In this document: positions 41,590 to 51,593 of the stretch, piece after piece
Numbering within the stretch: the stretch's first letter is position 1
How the letters are laid out: every line of letters starts with the position of its first letter
Source: Roseivirga echinicomitans
GTDB lineage: Bacteria > Bacteroidota > Bacteroidia > Cytophagales > Cyclobacteriaceae
Assembly (NCBI RefSeq): GCF_001592935.1
Contig: NZ_LRDB01000050.1
Span: 1-64,000, forward strand
Length of the DNA: 64,000 nt
Reading direction: 5' to 3'
The notes under the pieces: generated by a model
Seen by the model: only the letters and a program-made list of their open reading frames with translations
Told to the model about the DNA's origin: nothing
Database searches by the model: none
Position numbers and translations under genes: made by a program

Positions 41590-43986
41590 ATGCTCAACCT
41601 TAGAATCATCTTAAGAAGCCTGAGAAGAAATCTGATTTATACTTGGACTAACGTAATCGGGCTGGCCATCGCCTTTTTTTTTATTTTCCTGACGTCTATT
41701 TATTTGATTCATGAGTATACGTTTGACCAATCCTATCCTGACAGTGGCAAAATTCATAGACTAGTCACCACAAATTCTGCTTCATCAGTATCTGCCAACA
41801 GTTCTAGCTACCCTTTTATCCTATCATCAAGTTACCTCGAAAAGAATCCTTCAATAGCATCACTGGTTAGGGCCTACAATAATTCCTACGTTTCCGAATT
41901 AGTCAGACCAAGTGAAGAAAGGGAAAAAGCCTTCGAAGAGAAGGGTTTTTGGTATGTAGAAAGAGGCTTCTTGGAGATGTTTGATGTGAAAACCGTCAAC
42001 GGAGACTTGGGAATGTTTGATGTTCCTGGAACGGTTTTAATTAGTGAGTCTGTCCGTGAAAAGGTATTCGAGGGAGAGGAAGTTGTAGGAAAAAGGATGT
42101 TAGTGGGAGATGATGAGTTTGAGATCATTGGAGTTTATGAAGACTTCCCTTCTAATTCCTCCCTTGACCCAAGGTTTCTTATTTCGGTGGAAACTATGAA
42201 ATCGGACCCTGACTATAGTGACTACCTCACTAGTAGTGGCTATCACATGTTTAGCGTTTTTATGTCATTAAATGAGGGTACTGATATAGATGCCTTGGAA
42301 GTTCAGTTAATGCAACAGGATAAAGGTGACGAATCTAGGGGAGAAAAGTATGAGTTAGAATCTATTTTAGATTATCATTTCAGTGATTTGGATTCTACCG
42401 GATCATTTCGTCCAAAAGCGGATGAGCAGTTAGTGATTTGGTTAGTCGTGATTTCTATCTGTTTGCTCGCAGTGGCCATTGCTAATTTTGGCAATATTTC
42501 GTTGGCGGTTGCATTGGACAGGAGCAAAGAAATCGCTATTCATAAGATCATAGGAGCAAGAAAAATTCAATTGATCAAGAGGTCTTTGATTCAATCGTTA
42601 ATGTTGAGTTTTATTTCATTTATATGTGCTTTGATATTGATTGAGGTATTAATTCCAATTTATAGTCAATTTGTTGATAGAGAGTTAACTGTGGCTATTT
42701 TTGGTTTTAGAACATATTTGATTCTTTTGGCTTTTACCTCTATGGTGGGGCTTATCGCAGGAATATATCCCGCTTTAATTGTTTCCAGTTTTAAGGTATC
42801 TAGTCTGTTCAATTCTTTTAGTAGAAATAGCAGGTCAAAATCTCTTATCAGAAAGGGTTTATTGGCCTTTCAGTTTTTTATAGCCTTTGGTATTATTTCT
42901 GCCATGCTTTTCATGAATCGGCAGCTTGAGTTCATGCTATCCAAGGAGCCAGGGTATGATTTCACAAATACACTGGTGTTCCAATCAAGTTGGTTCCAAG
43001 GTAGGGATGAATCAACTATCCAAACATTCAAAGACCGCCTCATGGCGATGCCTGCCATTCAAGATATAGCGCTTTCAGATGAACACCCAATGAAGGCTTT
43101 GGGTGTTAACGATCTACAGAAACCAGGATTCAGGGATGGTTGGGAAAAAGTTGAAATATTGACTCTAGGGATCGATTGTCATTTCTTTGAGTTTTATGGA
43201 ATTGAGGAGAATTATGATGCTGATGTGATCTCCCTATTTTGTGGTGATAGCAAAGTGGCACTGCTTAACGAAACCGCCCTTAATACGCTTGAAAATGAGC
43301 CTATTGGCAAATTATTGCCTTCGTATTATGGTAAGTCAAAACCTGGGTATATCGTTCAGGAAGGTGCCGTCAGTGATTTCCATTTTACTTCGGTAAGTGA
43401 ACCAATTCCTGCAATGTTATTTGTGCCTTTAAGCTACTCAAATGGAAGGGCTCACTATTCTATTCGTTATTCTGACAATGTTAATTTAGGCGAACTTATT
43501 CAAACCATTCAGCAGATGTTCTGGGAGTTTGAGCCATCAAAACCTTTTGTGCTGAAAGTACTTGAAGAGGAGCACAAACGACTATACTCTTCAGAAACCA
43601 AGATGATGCAAATGACAAGTGTTTTGGGCGTTGGCGTTTGTCTAATCGCTTTTGCTGGAGTATTCGCAATGTCAATATTTTATGGTCGAGAAAGACTCAA
43701 AGAGATCAGCATTCGTAAAGTGCTTGGGGCAGGGGTTACACAACTTTTTGGACTTCAAAACCGAGTATTCGTAATTGCAATGCTGGTATCAATCGTCATC
43801 GCAGTTCCTCTTGTAATCAGCATAATTGATTCATGGATTTCTCAGTTTGCTTATAGAACTGATCAACCTTTATGGCTCTTTGGTGTAGCGGGTCTGATCA
43901 TGCTTGGTGCGACTCTTCTGTCTTCAGGTTGGTATTCGCTGAAAGTTGCAAAGTCCAACCCTGTCGATACACTTCGTGATTCATGA
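41590..43986 (+). CDS. MacB/FtsX-type permease, array member 1
   Basis: This 798-residue inner-membrane protein has the eight-helix double-FtsX layout. A first helix after RRNLIYTWTNVIGLAIAFF is followed by a periplasmic core, three helices, then another helix, a second core and three helices. It is the most divergent member of the array. The first coupling loop reads KEIAIHKIIGARKIQL, with His in place of the usual Arg, while the second is canonical (KEISIRKVLGAGVTQL). It ends NPVDTLRDS. It lies next to a sigma-54-like site and is flanked on both sides by copies of a double-hairpin repeat. Confidence 0.9.
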   Translation: MLNLRIILRSLRRNLIYTWTNVIGLAIAFFFIFLTSIYLIHEYTFDQSYPDSGKIHRLVTTNSASSVSANSSSYPFILSSSYLEKNPSIASLVRAYNNSYVSELVRPSEEREKAFEEKGFWYVERGFLEMFDVKTVNGDLGMFDVPGTVLISESVREKVFEGEEVVGKRMLVGDDEFEIIGVYEDFPSNSSLDPRFLISVETMKSDPDYSDYLTSSGYHMFSVFMSLNEGTDIDALEVQLMQQDKGDESRGEKYELESILDYHFSDLDSTGSFRPKADEQLVIWLVVISICLLAVAIANFGNISLAVALDRSKEIAIHKIIGARKIQLIKRSLIQSLMLSFISFICALILIEVLIPIYSQFVDRELTVAIFGFRTYLILLAFTSMVGLIAGIYPALIVSSFKVSSLFNSFSRNSRSKSLIRKGLLAFQFFIAFGIISAMLFMNRQLEFMLSKEPGYDFTNTLVFQSSWFQGRDESTIQTFKDRLMAMPAIQDIALSDEHPMKALGVNDLQKPGFRDGWEKVEILTLGIDCHFFEFYGIEENYDADVISLFCGDSKVALLNETALNTLENEPIGKLLPSYYGKSKPGYIVQEGAVSDFHFTSVSEPIPAMLFVPLSYSNGRAHYSIRYSDNVNLGELIQTIQQMFWEFEPSKPFVLKVLEEEHKRLYSSETKMMQMTSVLGVGVCLIAFAGVFAMSIFYGRERLKEISIRKVLGAGVTQLFGLQNRVFVIAMLVSIVIAVPLVISIIDSWISQFAYRTDQPLWLFGVAGLIMLGATLLSSGWYSLKVAKSNPVDTLRDS

Positions 43987-43992
43987 TCAAAT

Positions 43993-44035
43993 GAGCTGCC
44001 GTCCGCCAACGAACAGCAAAGTGCGATGGCGACCA
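43993..44035. repeat. Decayed copy of the double-hairpin repeat
   Basis: GCCGTCCGCCAACGAACAGC then AAAGTGCGATGGCGA parallels the element at 41459-41500 base for base along most of its length, but has lost much of its pairing. It begins 7 bases after the stop of array member 1. Confidence 0.55.
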
Positions 44036-44164
44036 ATGTAATAATGTTGATACTTCTTAACTTATTGATAAATAGTAGGTTAAGTTTGGTATGACAGTTG
44101 AATAGCGATTGGAAGTATTTACCGAATTATTTAATCACTCTAGTATTTAACTCAAATAGAATCC

Positions 44165-46537
44165 ATGTTATCATCCTTTTTTAGAATTGCATTTCGGTAC
44201 CTGGTAAAAAACAAGCTTTACTCTGTTCTTAATATATTCGGACTGACCGTGGGCTTGATCTGCTTTGTCATTCTAAGCTTATATGTAAAAGAGCAATTTG
44301 ATAAGGATTCGTATCACACTCATTCCGAAGAAATCTACAGGGTTTTAGTCGCCAGAGATGATTCTACTCAAGTTGAGCCCAATTGGGAAATGATGACGCA
44401 ATTTCCAATGGCGGAGTTGTTAAAAGAGGGCATTCCAGAGGTGGAAAACACAGTGAGGTTTGGTCAAACCTCTGAGTTGATTATTGAAGCGGATCAGCGA
44501 AAGTTTAAGATTCAGTCTCTTCATTTTGCTGACCCTTCTTTATTTGATGTATTTGATTTTGATGTGCTCGGGCAGTCTAAGCCACTAGATCAGCAAACGG
44601 TAAGTGAGCTCATTTTGGTAAAGTCTGAGGCAGAAAAACTCTTCGATTCTGCGGAAAATGCCATTAGTCAAACCATCAAATTGAATGGATATGGGATGTT
44701 TAAAGTAATTGGGGTGATTGATGATCTTGGTCAAGAAACTCACATGAATTTCAAATATATTCTTCCCATTGAGCAATCTGACAAAGCTTATGGCGATGAT
44801 AGAGGTTTTCGGAACTGGAATGTAATGACGGCATTTCCACTCTATGTTCAGATTGATAAAAACGCACAAGTGGCGGATATTGAGCGTAAAGCTAAAGCGC
44901 TACTTCAACCTCATATTAAGAACTCAAGTGTTCGTTTAGAGCCTGTGGGGGAAGTTTACTTCAGTAAATTATATTCATTTTTTAAGAAGACGGGCGATAA
45001 GCAATTTATAAGGTTGTACATGCTTGTTGGCCTGCTTATTCTATTTATTGCTTGTATTAACTACACCAATTTATCAACGGCCAGGTACCTAAAGAGGGCC
45101 AAAGAAGTGGGGATTAGAAAAACAGTAGGAGGATATAGAAGTCAGATTATTACCCAGTTTTTTATTGAGTCCATTGCGCTTGCCTTTATAGCTGTGGTGC
45201 TTTCGGTGTGCTTTACAGAAATACTTCTGCCTTCATTTAATGCTTTTGCGGGTGCTTCCATATTCATTGATTACCAGAGCCCTTTTACCTACTTATTTAT
45301 GGTATTGGCTGTTTTGGGAATTGGCATTTTTGCTGGGCTTTATCCCGCTGTTTTCCTTAGCCGTTTCAGTGCCACCCAAATCTTATCTGGAAGTGTAACC
45401 AAAGGAAAATCAGGTCTGTTTTTTAGAAATGTATTGGTGGTGGTTCAGTTCTTTATTTGCATCGGTCTATTTATTTCTACTAATGTTATCTACCAACAAT
45501 TTAAGCATTTAAAGCAATTGGATCTTGGTTTTGATAAGGAACAAGTGATTATGATTCCGCTCAATGACGAGGCAGTCAAACAATCATACAAAGCATTCAA
45601 AAATGAACTGAGCATGAATCCTTCCATCGAATGGATGACAGGAGCAGGGCCAAAAGTGTTTGGCGGACAGGCACAGTTTTATTTAGAAATAGAGGGCAGT
45701 GAAGATGTTACACCCGTTTCCATCTTCCCTGTTGATGAAGATTTCTTTCAAAAATTTGATATAAAACTGTTGGAAGGAAAGCTCTATCAACCAGAGCTGG
45801 GTGAGGAAGGGAATAACTTCTTGGTCGTGAATGAAGCCCTCGCCAAAGTGGGTGGATGGAAGATTGAAGATAAAATGGGTAAGAATGTCTTTAAGTATGA
45901 TGTGGGCGTACCGAATTTGGGTGGAGTAGTAGAAGATTTCGTGTTCTTCTCGGTGAAGGATGAAGTAACCCCAGCGGCATACCTTTATAAACCCAATGAT
46001 AATAATCTGGCTTATGTAAAGGTAAAGCCAGAAAATATGGAAGCCACAATTGCTTCTATTCAAGCTACTTATGAAAAGTTCGCCAATCTTTACCCTTTTG
46101 AATACTCGTTTTTAGATCAAGAATTTGCTGCACAATATGCGCAGGAGCAACGTTTGGCCAACATATTTACCACATTTAGTGGGGTGGCTATTTTAATCGC
46201 ACTGCTGGGTTTGTTTGGGCTTACCATATTCTTGGCCGAACAACGCCTGAAAGAATTCAGCATACGAAAAGTACTAGGGGCTTCAAACATCCATCTGATT
46301 TGGTTAATGAACAGTGGCATCAGCCGTATGCTGCTGATCAGCACCGCATTGGTCATTCCTTTGGTCTATTATTTCCTTGAAGACTGGATCAACACTTTTG
46401 CTTTTAGAATTACGCTTGATTGGTCTCTTTTTGCATTGCCTGTGGTCTTGGTAATGCTCTTTGCTTGGCTTACTACTCTTTACCAGTCCATTAATTCTGC
46501 CAGAAAAAACCCAGTGGACTCATTACGCAACGAATAA
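44165..46537 (+). CDS. MacB/FtsX-type permease, array member 2
   Basis: This 790-residue double-FtsX permease starts with RYLVKNKLYSVLNIFGLTVGL leading into helix 1. Coupling loops are KEVGIRKTVGGYRSQI and KEFSIRKVLGASNIHL; the first has VGG where others have VxGA. The helix-2 region LIACINYTNLSTARY is conserved with members 3 and 6. It ends NPVDSLRNE. Only 25 bases separate it from member 3, so these two are probably cotranscribed. Confidence 0.92.
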   Translation: MLSSFFRIAFRYLVKNKLYSVLNIFGLTVGLICFVILSLYVKEQFDKDSYHTHSEEIYRVLVARDDSTQVEPNWEMMTQFPMAELLKEGIPEVENTVRFGQTSELIIEADQRKFKIQSLHFADPSLFDVFDFDVLGQSKPLDQQTVSELILVKSEAEKLFDSAENAISQTIKLNGYGMFKVIGVIDDLGQETHMNFKYILPIEQSDKAYGDDRGFRNWNVMTAFPLYVQIDKNAQVADIERKAKALLQPHIKNSSVRLEPVGEVYFSKLYSFFKKTGDKQFIRLYMLVGLLILFIACINYTNLSTARYLKRAKEVGIRKTVGGYRSQIITQFFIESIALAFIAVVLSVCFTEILLPSFNAFAGASIFIDYQSPFTYLFMVLAVLGIGIFAGLYPAVFLSRFSATQILSGSVTKGKSGLFFRNVLVVVQFFICIGLFISTNVIYQQFKHLKQLDLGFDKEQVIMIPLNDEAVKQSYKAFKNELSMNPSIEWMTGAGPKVFGGQAQFYLEIEGSEDVTPVSIFPVDEDFFQKFDIKLLEGKLYQPELGEEGNNFLVVNEALAKVGGWKIEDKMGKNVFKYDVGVPNLGGVVEDFVFFSVKDEVTPAAYLYKPNDNNLAYVKVKPENMEATIASIQATYEKFANLYPFEYSFLDQEFAAQYAQEQRLANIFTTFSGVAILIALLGLFGLTIFLAEQRLKEFSIRKVLGASNIHLIWLMNSGISRMLLISTALVIPLVYYFLEDWINTFAFRITLDWSLFALPVVLVMLFAWLTTLYQSINSARKNPVDSLRNE

Positions 46538-46562
46538 ACCCAACCATTAAAACAACAAGGTC

Positions 46563-48956
46563 ATGTTTAAGAACTATATAAATATCGCGATTAGAAGCCT
46601 CAAAAGACAGAAGGCTTACTCACTGATTAACATCTCAGGATTGTCGGTAGGCATTATGGCCTGTATCATCATTTTACTCTATGTCAGAAATGAATCGTCT
46701 TACGAGAAATTTTATCCAGATGCGGATAAAATATACCGAATCACTTCAATTTATGAGACCTCTGGACAAACGGAGCATATTGCAATCGCCCCGAGTAAGG
46801 TCACTCAGGTGGCATTGGAGCATATTCCAGAAACGGAATTAGCCACCTTTGTTTTTGACTGGAGCGTTGGGCGAGAGTTCTTGGTGAGGTATGAAGACAA
46901 AACATTTACTGAAACCGATGTGTTTTATGCCGATTCAAGCTTCTTTAAGGTATTTCAGTATCGTTTCTTAGATGGCAATGCCAGTAATGCACTTCTTGAG
47001 AAGCAGTCCATTGTATTGACTGAATCGACTGCCCAAAAATATTTTGATAACGCAGCCGATGCCTATGGCAAAACGATAAATGCCAATGGCAATGATTATG
47101 TAGTAACTGGGGTAGTAGCAAATGCTGCCGGGAATACAGCTTTGGATTTTGATATGGTTATATCCATGAATTCAATCTTTGGTCAAATTGATAATTCCAG
47201 GTGGTTTCCCATGAACTATTATAGCTATGTGAAACTCACAGATGAATCTGCTGCGGAAAGTTTTAAAAGCAAGCTGAATCAATATATCGTAGATGATTTT
47301 GGTGACGCGATGACCGCTGAAGGTTTTAAGATGTCATTTGACATCGCACCCATCACTGTAATGCATTTTGATACAAGCCTTGGCTCCGATTATCCTGAGA
47401 AAATATCTAAAGAGCTGTTATTCTCTTTAGTGGCTATCGCTGCTTTTATTCTGCTTATCGCATGTATTAATTATATCAATCTGAGTACCGCTAAGTCTGA
47501 AAAGCGAGCCAAGGAAGTGGGGATTCGCAAGGTAATGGGCGCCCATAGAAGACAGTTGATTTTACAGTTCTATGGAGAGACATTTATGATCACGCTTTTA
47601 TCCGTGGTTATCGGTGTGGTGTTGGCGGAAATTTCAATGCCGTTTTTTAACCAAATGGCAGGTACTCAACTGTCTATTAACCTTCAAAGCGACCCTAGTT
47701 TGATGCTAATCTTGATCGGCTTTGTTTTGGTAATCAGTTTTATTGCGGGCAGTTATCCAGCTTCATTCCTTTCTTCATTTCAGCCGGTAAAGGTGCTCAA
47801 AGGCACTTTCAGTGTAAAAGGAGGGAATGTGTTCCGAAGAATATTGGTGACGCTTCAGTTTACCGTCAGTGTTTTTCTCATCACGGGTACTTTGGTTATT
47901 TTCTATCAACTCCGTTATGTTCAGAATACAGATATAGGCTACGACCAAGATCAGGTAGTTTATCTCAAACTTCCAGATCGTACGGCCCGCAATGCCTATA
48001 ACTCTTTAAAAGCTCAATTCGAAACCATTACGGGTGTAGAGGAAGTAACGGGAAGTAATAATGAAATTTCTAATGTGCTTTCTGGCTGGGGAGCGGTTAT
48101 GGATGGTTTGCCTAAGAATGTCAGTATTTCCTTCAGAGGAATGTATGGCGACCAAGACTTTCTTGAGACTTTTGGTTTCGATCTTTTGGCTGGTGAAGGT
48201 TTTAAGAACAAGTCGGATTGGGATTCTACGGTTTATTATTTAGTGAATAAAACTGGTGTTGAAAAGCTGGGGTTGACGCCTGAAGAAGCGGTTGGGAAAC
48301 ATTTTGGAATAGAAGAAAGTATGATGGGCACCATCTCTGGAGTAGTTGACGATTTCCACTTTACTAGCTTTCACAATGATATAGAGCCTTGGGCGGTTTA
48401 TACTGGCCCTCAAAATTATAAACAATTACTATACGCCAAGGTAAATATGTCCCGAATTGAATCAGTTAAGGCTGAAATGGGCAAAGTGTGGACGAACCTA
48501 GTTCCCAATCGTCCATTTGAACTAAGATATGTAGACGAAGCCGTAAAAGAACTGTATGAAAAGGACAAACAGCTGAGTCAAATCATTCTGACTTTTACGG
48601 TATTAGCCATTGCAATAGGTTGTTTAGGGCTGTTTGGCTTGGCTTCCTATTTAGCCGAAAAACGCACTAAAGAAATTGGTATTAGAAAAGTGCTTGGTGC
48701 CGATGTTTCCAAAATCGTCATGATGCTTTCTAAAGAGTACGTCCGAATTATTTTGATTTCTAACCTTATCGGTTGGCCAATCGCCTATATCGCCATGAGT
48801 CGTTGGCTGGAAGGTTTTGCCTATAGTATCAACCTCAGTTGGTACTATTTCCTAATTGCAGGTTTGGTAACTGTCATGGTAGCGACGCTTACGGTTTCTT
48901 ATCAATCTGTGAAGGCAGCATTTTCAAACCCAGTGGACTCTTTAAGGAATGAGTGA
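46563..48956 (+). CDS. MacB/FtsX-type permease, array member 3
   Basis: This 797-residue permease starts MFKNYINIAIRSLKRQKAYS, then helix 1 at about 20-42. Coupling loops are KEVGIRKVMGAHRRQL and KEIGIRKVLGADVSKI, both canonical. The periplasmic cores (about 45-280 and 440-670) show the usual alternation of strands and short helices, with a VDDFHFTSFHND segment in the second core that recurs as V(V/N)DFHF in other members. It ends NPVDSLRNE. It follows member 2 by 25 bases and is the last member before spacers of the heptamer type begin. Confidence 0.92.
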   Translation: MFKNYINIAIRSLKRQKAYSLINISGLSVGIMACIIILLYVRNESSYEKFYPDADKIYRITSIYETSGQTEHIAIAPSKVTQVALEHIPETELATFVFDWSVGREFLVRYEDKTFTETDVFYADSSFFKVFQYRFLDGNASNALLEKQSIVLTESTAQKYFDNAADAYGKTINANGNDYVVTGVVANAAGNTALDFDMVISMNSIFGQIDNSRWFPMNYYSYVKLTDESAAESFKSKLNQYIVDDFGDAMTAEGFKMSFDIAPITVMHFDTSLGSDYPEKISKELLFSLVAIAAFILLIACINYINLSTAKSEKRAKEVGIRKVMGAHRRQLILQFYGETFMITLLSVVIGVVLAEISMPFFNQMAGTQLSINLQSDPSLMLILIGFVLVISFIAGSYPASFLSSFQPVKVLKGTFSVKGGNVFRRILVTLQFTVSVFLITGTLVIFYQLRYVQNTDIGYDQDQVVYLKLPDRTARNAYNSLKAQFETITGVEEVTGSNNEISNVLSGWGAVMDGLPKNVSISFRGMYGDQDFLETFGFDLLAGEGFKNKSDWDSTVYYLVNKTGVEKLGLTPEEAVGKHFGIEESMMGTISGVVDDFHFTSFHNDIEPWAVYTGPQNYKQLLYAKVNMSRIESVKAEMGKVWTNLVPNRPFELRYVDEAVKELYEKDKQLSQIILTFTVLAIAIGCLGLFGLASYLAEKRTKEIGIRKVLGADVSKIVMMLSKEYVRIILISNLIGWPIAYIAMSRWLEGFAYSINLSWYYFLIAGLVTVMVATLTVSYQSVKAAFSNPVDSLRNE

Positions 48957-49083
48957 GATAATGCGCTAATGAATTAATGAGTGAAGGGATTAATGAAATA
49001 ATAAATTAATGAAACAAGGTTGGAAGTCCGAAGACCGGAGGCCCCTTTTAACCAATAACTAATACACGAATAACTAAATAGCC
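48957..49083. repeat. Three-part spacer repeat between array members 3 and 4
   Basis: Part A (TTAATGAA-rich, right after the stop) is followed by part B at 49018-49050 (GGTTGGAAGTCCGAAGACC) and part C (AACCAATAACTAATACACG) before the start. Part B here is shorter and more diverged than in later spacers. Confidence 0.7.
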
Positions 49084-51438
49084 ATGCTACGAAATTACAT
49101 CAAAGTCGCTTTTAGAAACCTGAGAAGAAACAAGCTCTATGCAAGTCTGAATATACTTGGTTTGAGTATTGGTTTGGGGTCATTCTTTATCATCTACCTC
49201 TTTCTTCAGAATGAATTGGCCTATGACCAGTTTCACGAAAAAAAGGACAGGATTTATAGGGTGAACCAAGCTAAAGATAGAGGTTATGGAGTGGAATTGA
49301 ATGGTGATTTAACTTCCGCTTTAGCACCTGCGGCCAAAGAAAGTATTCCAGAAATTGAAGCTTTTAGTCGAGTTTCAAATGATGAATTGGATATTGTAAT
49401 ACAGGAATCAATGGATTCACTAGATCATGTGAAAAGTCTAGCGGTAGACCCTGGTTTTATAGATTTTTTCGACCTTGATTTTTTGGTAGGAAGCAAGTCA
49501 TCATCGTTTAATACTCCTTTTTCTATCCTAATTTCTGAATCTCAAGCATTAAGGTATTATGGTTTAACTGATGTGCTGGGGAAAGTCATTGTAATTAATG
49601 AGAAGCGTTTATTGGTGGATGGTGTGTTCAAAGATTTACCGAATGCTACTTCATTAAAAGCAGACATAATTGTCCCTATTAAAACGGTAGATCTAGGAGC
49701 TAAATATATGGAAGGGCCTGGCTCTTGGCGAACAGGTTTAGGTCATCAAACTTATTTTTTAATTCGTAATGACGCATCCATATCAGGGATAGAGCAAAAA
49801 ATAAATGACCTTTATATTGAAAATTCCAAAAGAGAAGATGATGTACTGTCCTTAGAACCTTTGGCTAATGTTCATTATTCTTTGGACACAATAGACACGA
49901 TTCCTGAAAAGACAGATCGTCAATATGTATTCATATTTTCTGTCGTTGCTGGTTTTATCTTACTATGTGCTATTTTCAACTACATCAGTTTGGCGCTTTC
50001 TCAATCTATAGAAAGGGCAAAAGAAATAGGTATAAGAAAAGTAACAGGTGCTCGGAAAAGTCAATTATATAAGCAGTTCTTTTTCGAGTCTGTCATTCAT
50101 GTATTCTTCAGTTTTGTATTAGGTATTGTTTTAGTCGAATTCCTCTTGCCTTTGTTAGAAAACCTGATCGAAAGAAGAATAAGTGGTGGCGTATTTTCTC
50201 AGCCAGTACTACTGTTAAAAGGATTCGTATTCTCAATTATTGTTGCTCTACTTTGCTCTGTTTACCCTGCCTACCTGAGCACCAGAGTAAAAGTGGTAAA
50301 CATTTTAAAAGGGTCGAATAATAGCTTTTCATCCAAGAGACTAATCGGAGCTATTAGTGTGGTTCAAATTATTGTCTTCGTGGTTTTGGTATGCGTTTCT
50401 TTTACAGCGAATCGCCAAATGCATTTTATGCGAAATGAGAACCTCGGTTTCGACCGAGAAAACCAATTAGTCATTGATAAGCTACCTCGGGCTATTAAGT
50501 CAAAGTCAGTTGTGTTCAAAAATCAATTACTAAAAACCCCAGGGGTTCAATCGGCATCTTATTTTAGAAATTTACCAGGTACACAAATGTCGCAGGCAGG
50601 CTATGGTGATTACGATTTTATGTTTACTGATTATGGTGGTGACTTAGACTTTTTTGAAACCATGGGAATGACTATGCTTGACGGCAGGAATTATGTTGCT
50701 GCCGATACCGCGAGGGAGGATTTAGTGGTAATCAATGCTACGCTTGCCAAAAAATTAGGTTATGAAGAAGGCTTAGCAGCAGGGCAAGATTTGGTGATAA
50801 GGAATGAATCAAAAAGAATTATAGGAGTAGTCAACGATTTTCACTTTTTCTCAAAAAAGCAACCGATAGAGGCCAGTCGATTTTATGCTATTAGGTATAT
50901 ACCCAGCATGATCGTCCTAAAATTGAATGGTGAAAATTTGGGGCAAACCGTAGAGAGAATAAATGAGGTTTATCGGAAAGTATCAGGAGGGAGTGAAGCC
51001 TCTTTCTTTTTCTTAGATGACAAAATTGACGCACTCTACAAACAAGAAAACGTGATGATTACCATGCTGAACACCTTTACGGTAATAGCTGCTTTGGTCG
51101 CTTTTATAGGCTTGTTTGGTATTGCGGGTTATTCGGTAAAGCGCAGGTTAAAAGAAATGGGTATTCGCAAAGTGCTGGGAGCAGGCTTTTTGAGTATTCA
51201 GAAAACGCTTAATGTATCAAGCGTCTGGAAACTACTGATTGCTGTTGCTATTGCCGTACCAGTGGTCGTCTACTGGATGGACAATTGGCTCAGTTCTTTT
51301 GCTTATCGAATTGAAATGCCTGTGTTCCTAATCTTCGGAGCTATAGCCGTAGCCTCCTTGGTGATTTTCATTACTGTTTCTATTCATAGTGTTAAAGCCT
51401 ATTTGATTAACCCAGTGGAGATATTGAAGGATGAATAA
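49084..51438 (+). CDS. MacB/FtsX-type permease, array member 4 (mosaic subgroup)
   Basis: This 784-residue permease has predicted helices at about 19-42, 281-303, 336-357, 376-398, 421-443, 664-688, 715-735 and 745-770. The periplasmic cores lie between 43-280 and 444-660. Its first 60 residues differ from member 8 at one position and from member 9 at two, and its last 133 residues differ from member 8 at four. Both cores are strongly diverged from those paralogues. Coupling loops are KEIGIRKVTGARKSQL and KEMGIRKVLGAGFLSI, and the end is NPVEILKDE. This end-conserved, centre-variable pattern points to gene conversion or selection on the periplasmic parts. Confidence 0.93.
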   Translation: MLRNYIKVAFRNLRRNKLYASLNILGLSIGLGSFFIIYLFLQNELAYDQFHEKKDRIYRVNQAKDRGYGVELNGDLTSALAPAAKESIPEIEAFSRVSNDELDIVIQESMDSLDHVKSLAVDPGFIDFFDLDFLVGSKSSSFNTPFSILISESQALRYYGLTDVLGKVIVINEKRLLVDGVFKDLPNATSLKADIIVPIKTVDLGAKYMEGPGSWRTGLGHQTYFLIRNDASISGIEQKINDLYIENSKREDDVLSLEPLANVHYSLDTIDTIPEKTDRQYVFIFSVVAGFILLCAIFNYISLALSQSIERAKEIGIRKVTGARKSQLYKQFFFESVIHVFFSFVLGIVLVEFLLPLLENLIERRISGGVFSQPVLLLKGFVFSIIVALLCSVYPAYLSTRVKVVNILKGSNNSFSSKRLIGAISVVQIIVFVVLVCVSFTANRQMHFMRNENLGFDRENQLVIDKLPRAIKSKSVVFKNQLLKTPGVQSASYFRNLPGTQMSQAGYGDYDFMFTDYGGDLDFFETMGMTMLDGRNYVAADTAREDLVVINATLAKKLGYEEGLAAGQDLVIRNESKRIIGVVNDFHFFSKKQPIEASRFYAIRYIPSMIVLKLNGENLGQTVERINEVYRKVSGGSEASFFFLDDKIDALYKQENVMITMLNTFTVIAALVAFIGLFGIAGYSVKRRLKEMGIRKVLGAGFLSIQKTLNVSSVWKLLIAVAIAVPVVVYWMDNWLSSFAYRIEMPVFLIFGAIAVASLVIFITVSIHSVKAYLINPVEILKDE

Positions 51439-51593
51439 ATAATGAATTAAGGAGGCAATGAATTAAGGAATTAATGAGACAGTGAATTAACGAAGGAATG
51501 AAACAAGGTTGGAAGACCGAAGATGGAAGTCAGAAGTGGGCTTTCGTTTTCACCAATGACCAATGACCAATGACCAATAAACCATAACGACTG
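51439..51593. repeat. Three-part spacer repeat between array members 4 and 5
   Basis: A: AATGAATTAAGGAGG-type tract. B at 51506-51540: GGTTGGAAGACCGAAGATGG continuing to CAGAAGTGG. C: three tandem copies of CCAATGA followed by CCAATAA, ending 12 bases before the start codon. Confidence 0.8.

Noticed and set aside
44087-44102. Second sigma-54-like site TGGTAT-N5-TTGAA before array member 2
   Set aside because: The match is weaker than at 41549, the -12 GC is replaced by GA, and it is 63 bases from the start codon. It is kept only as a remark.
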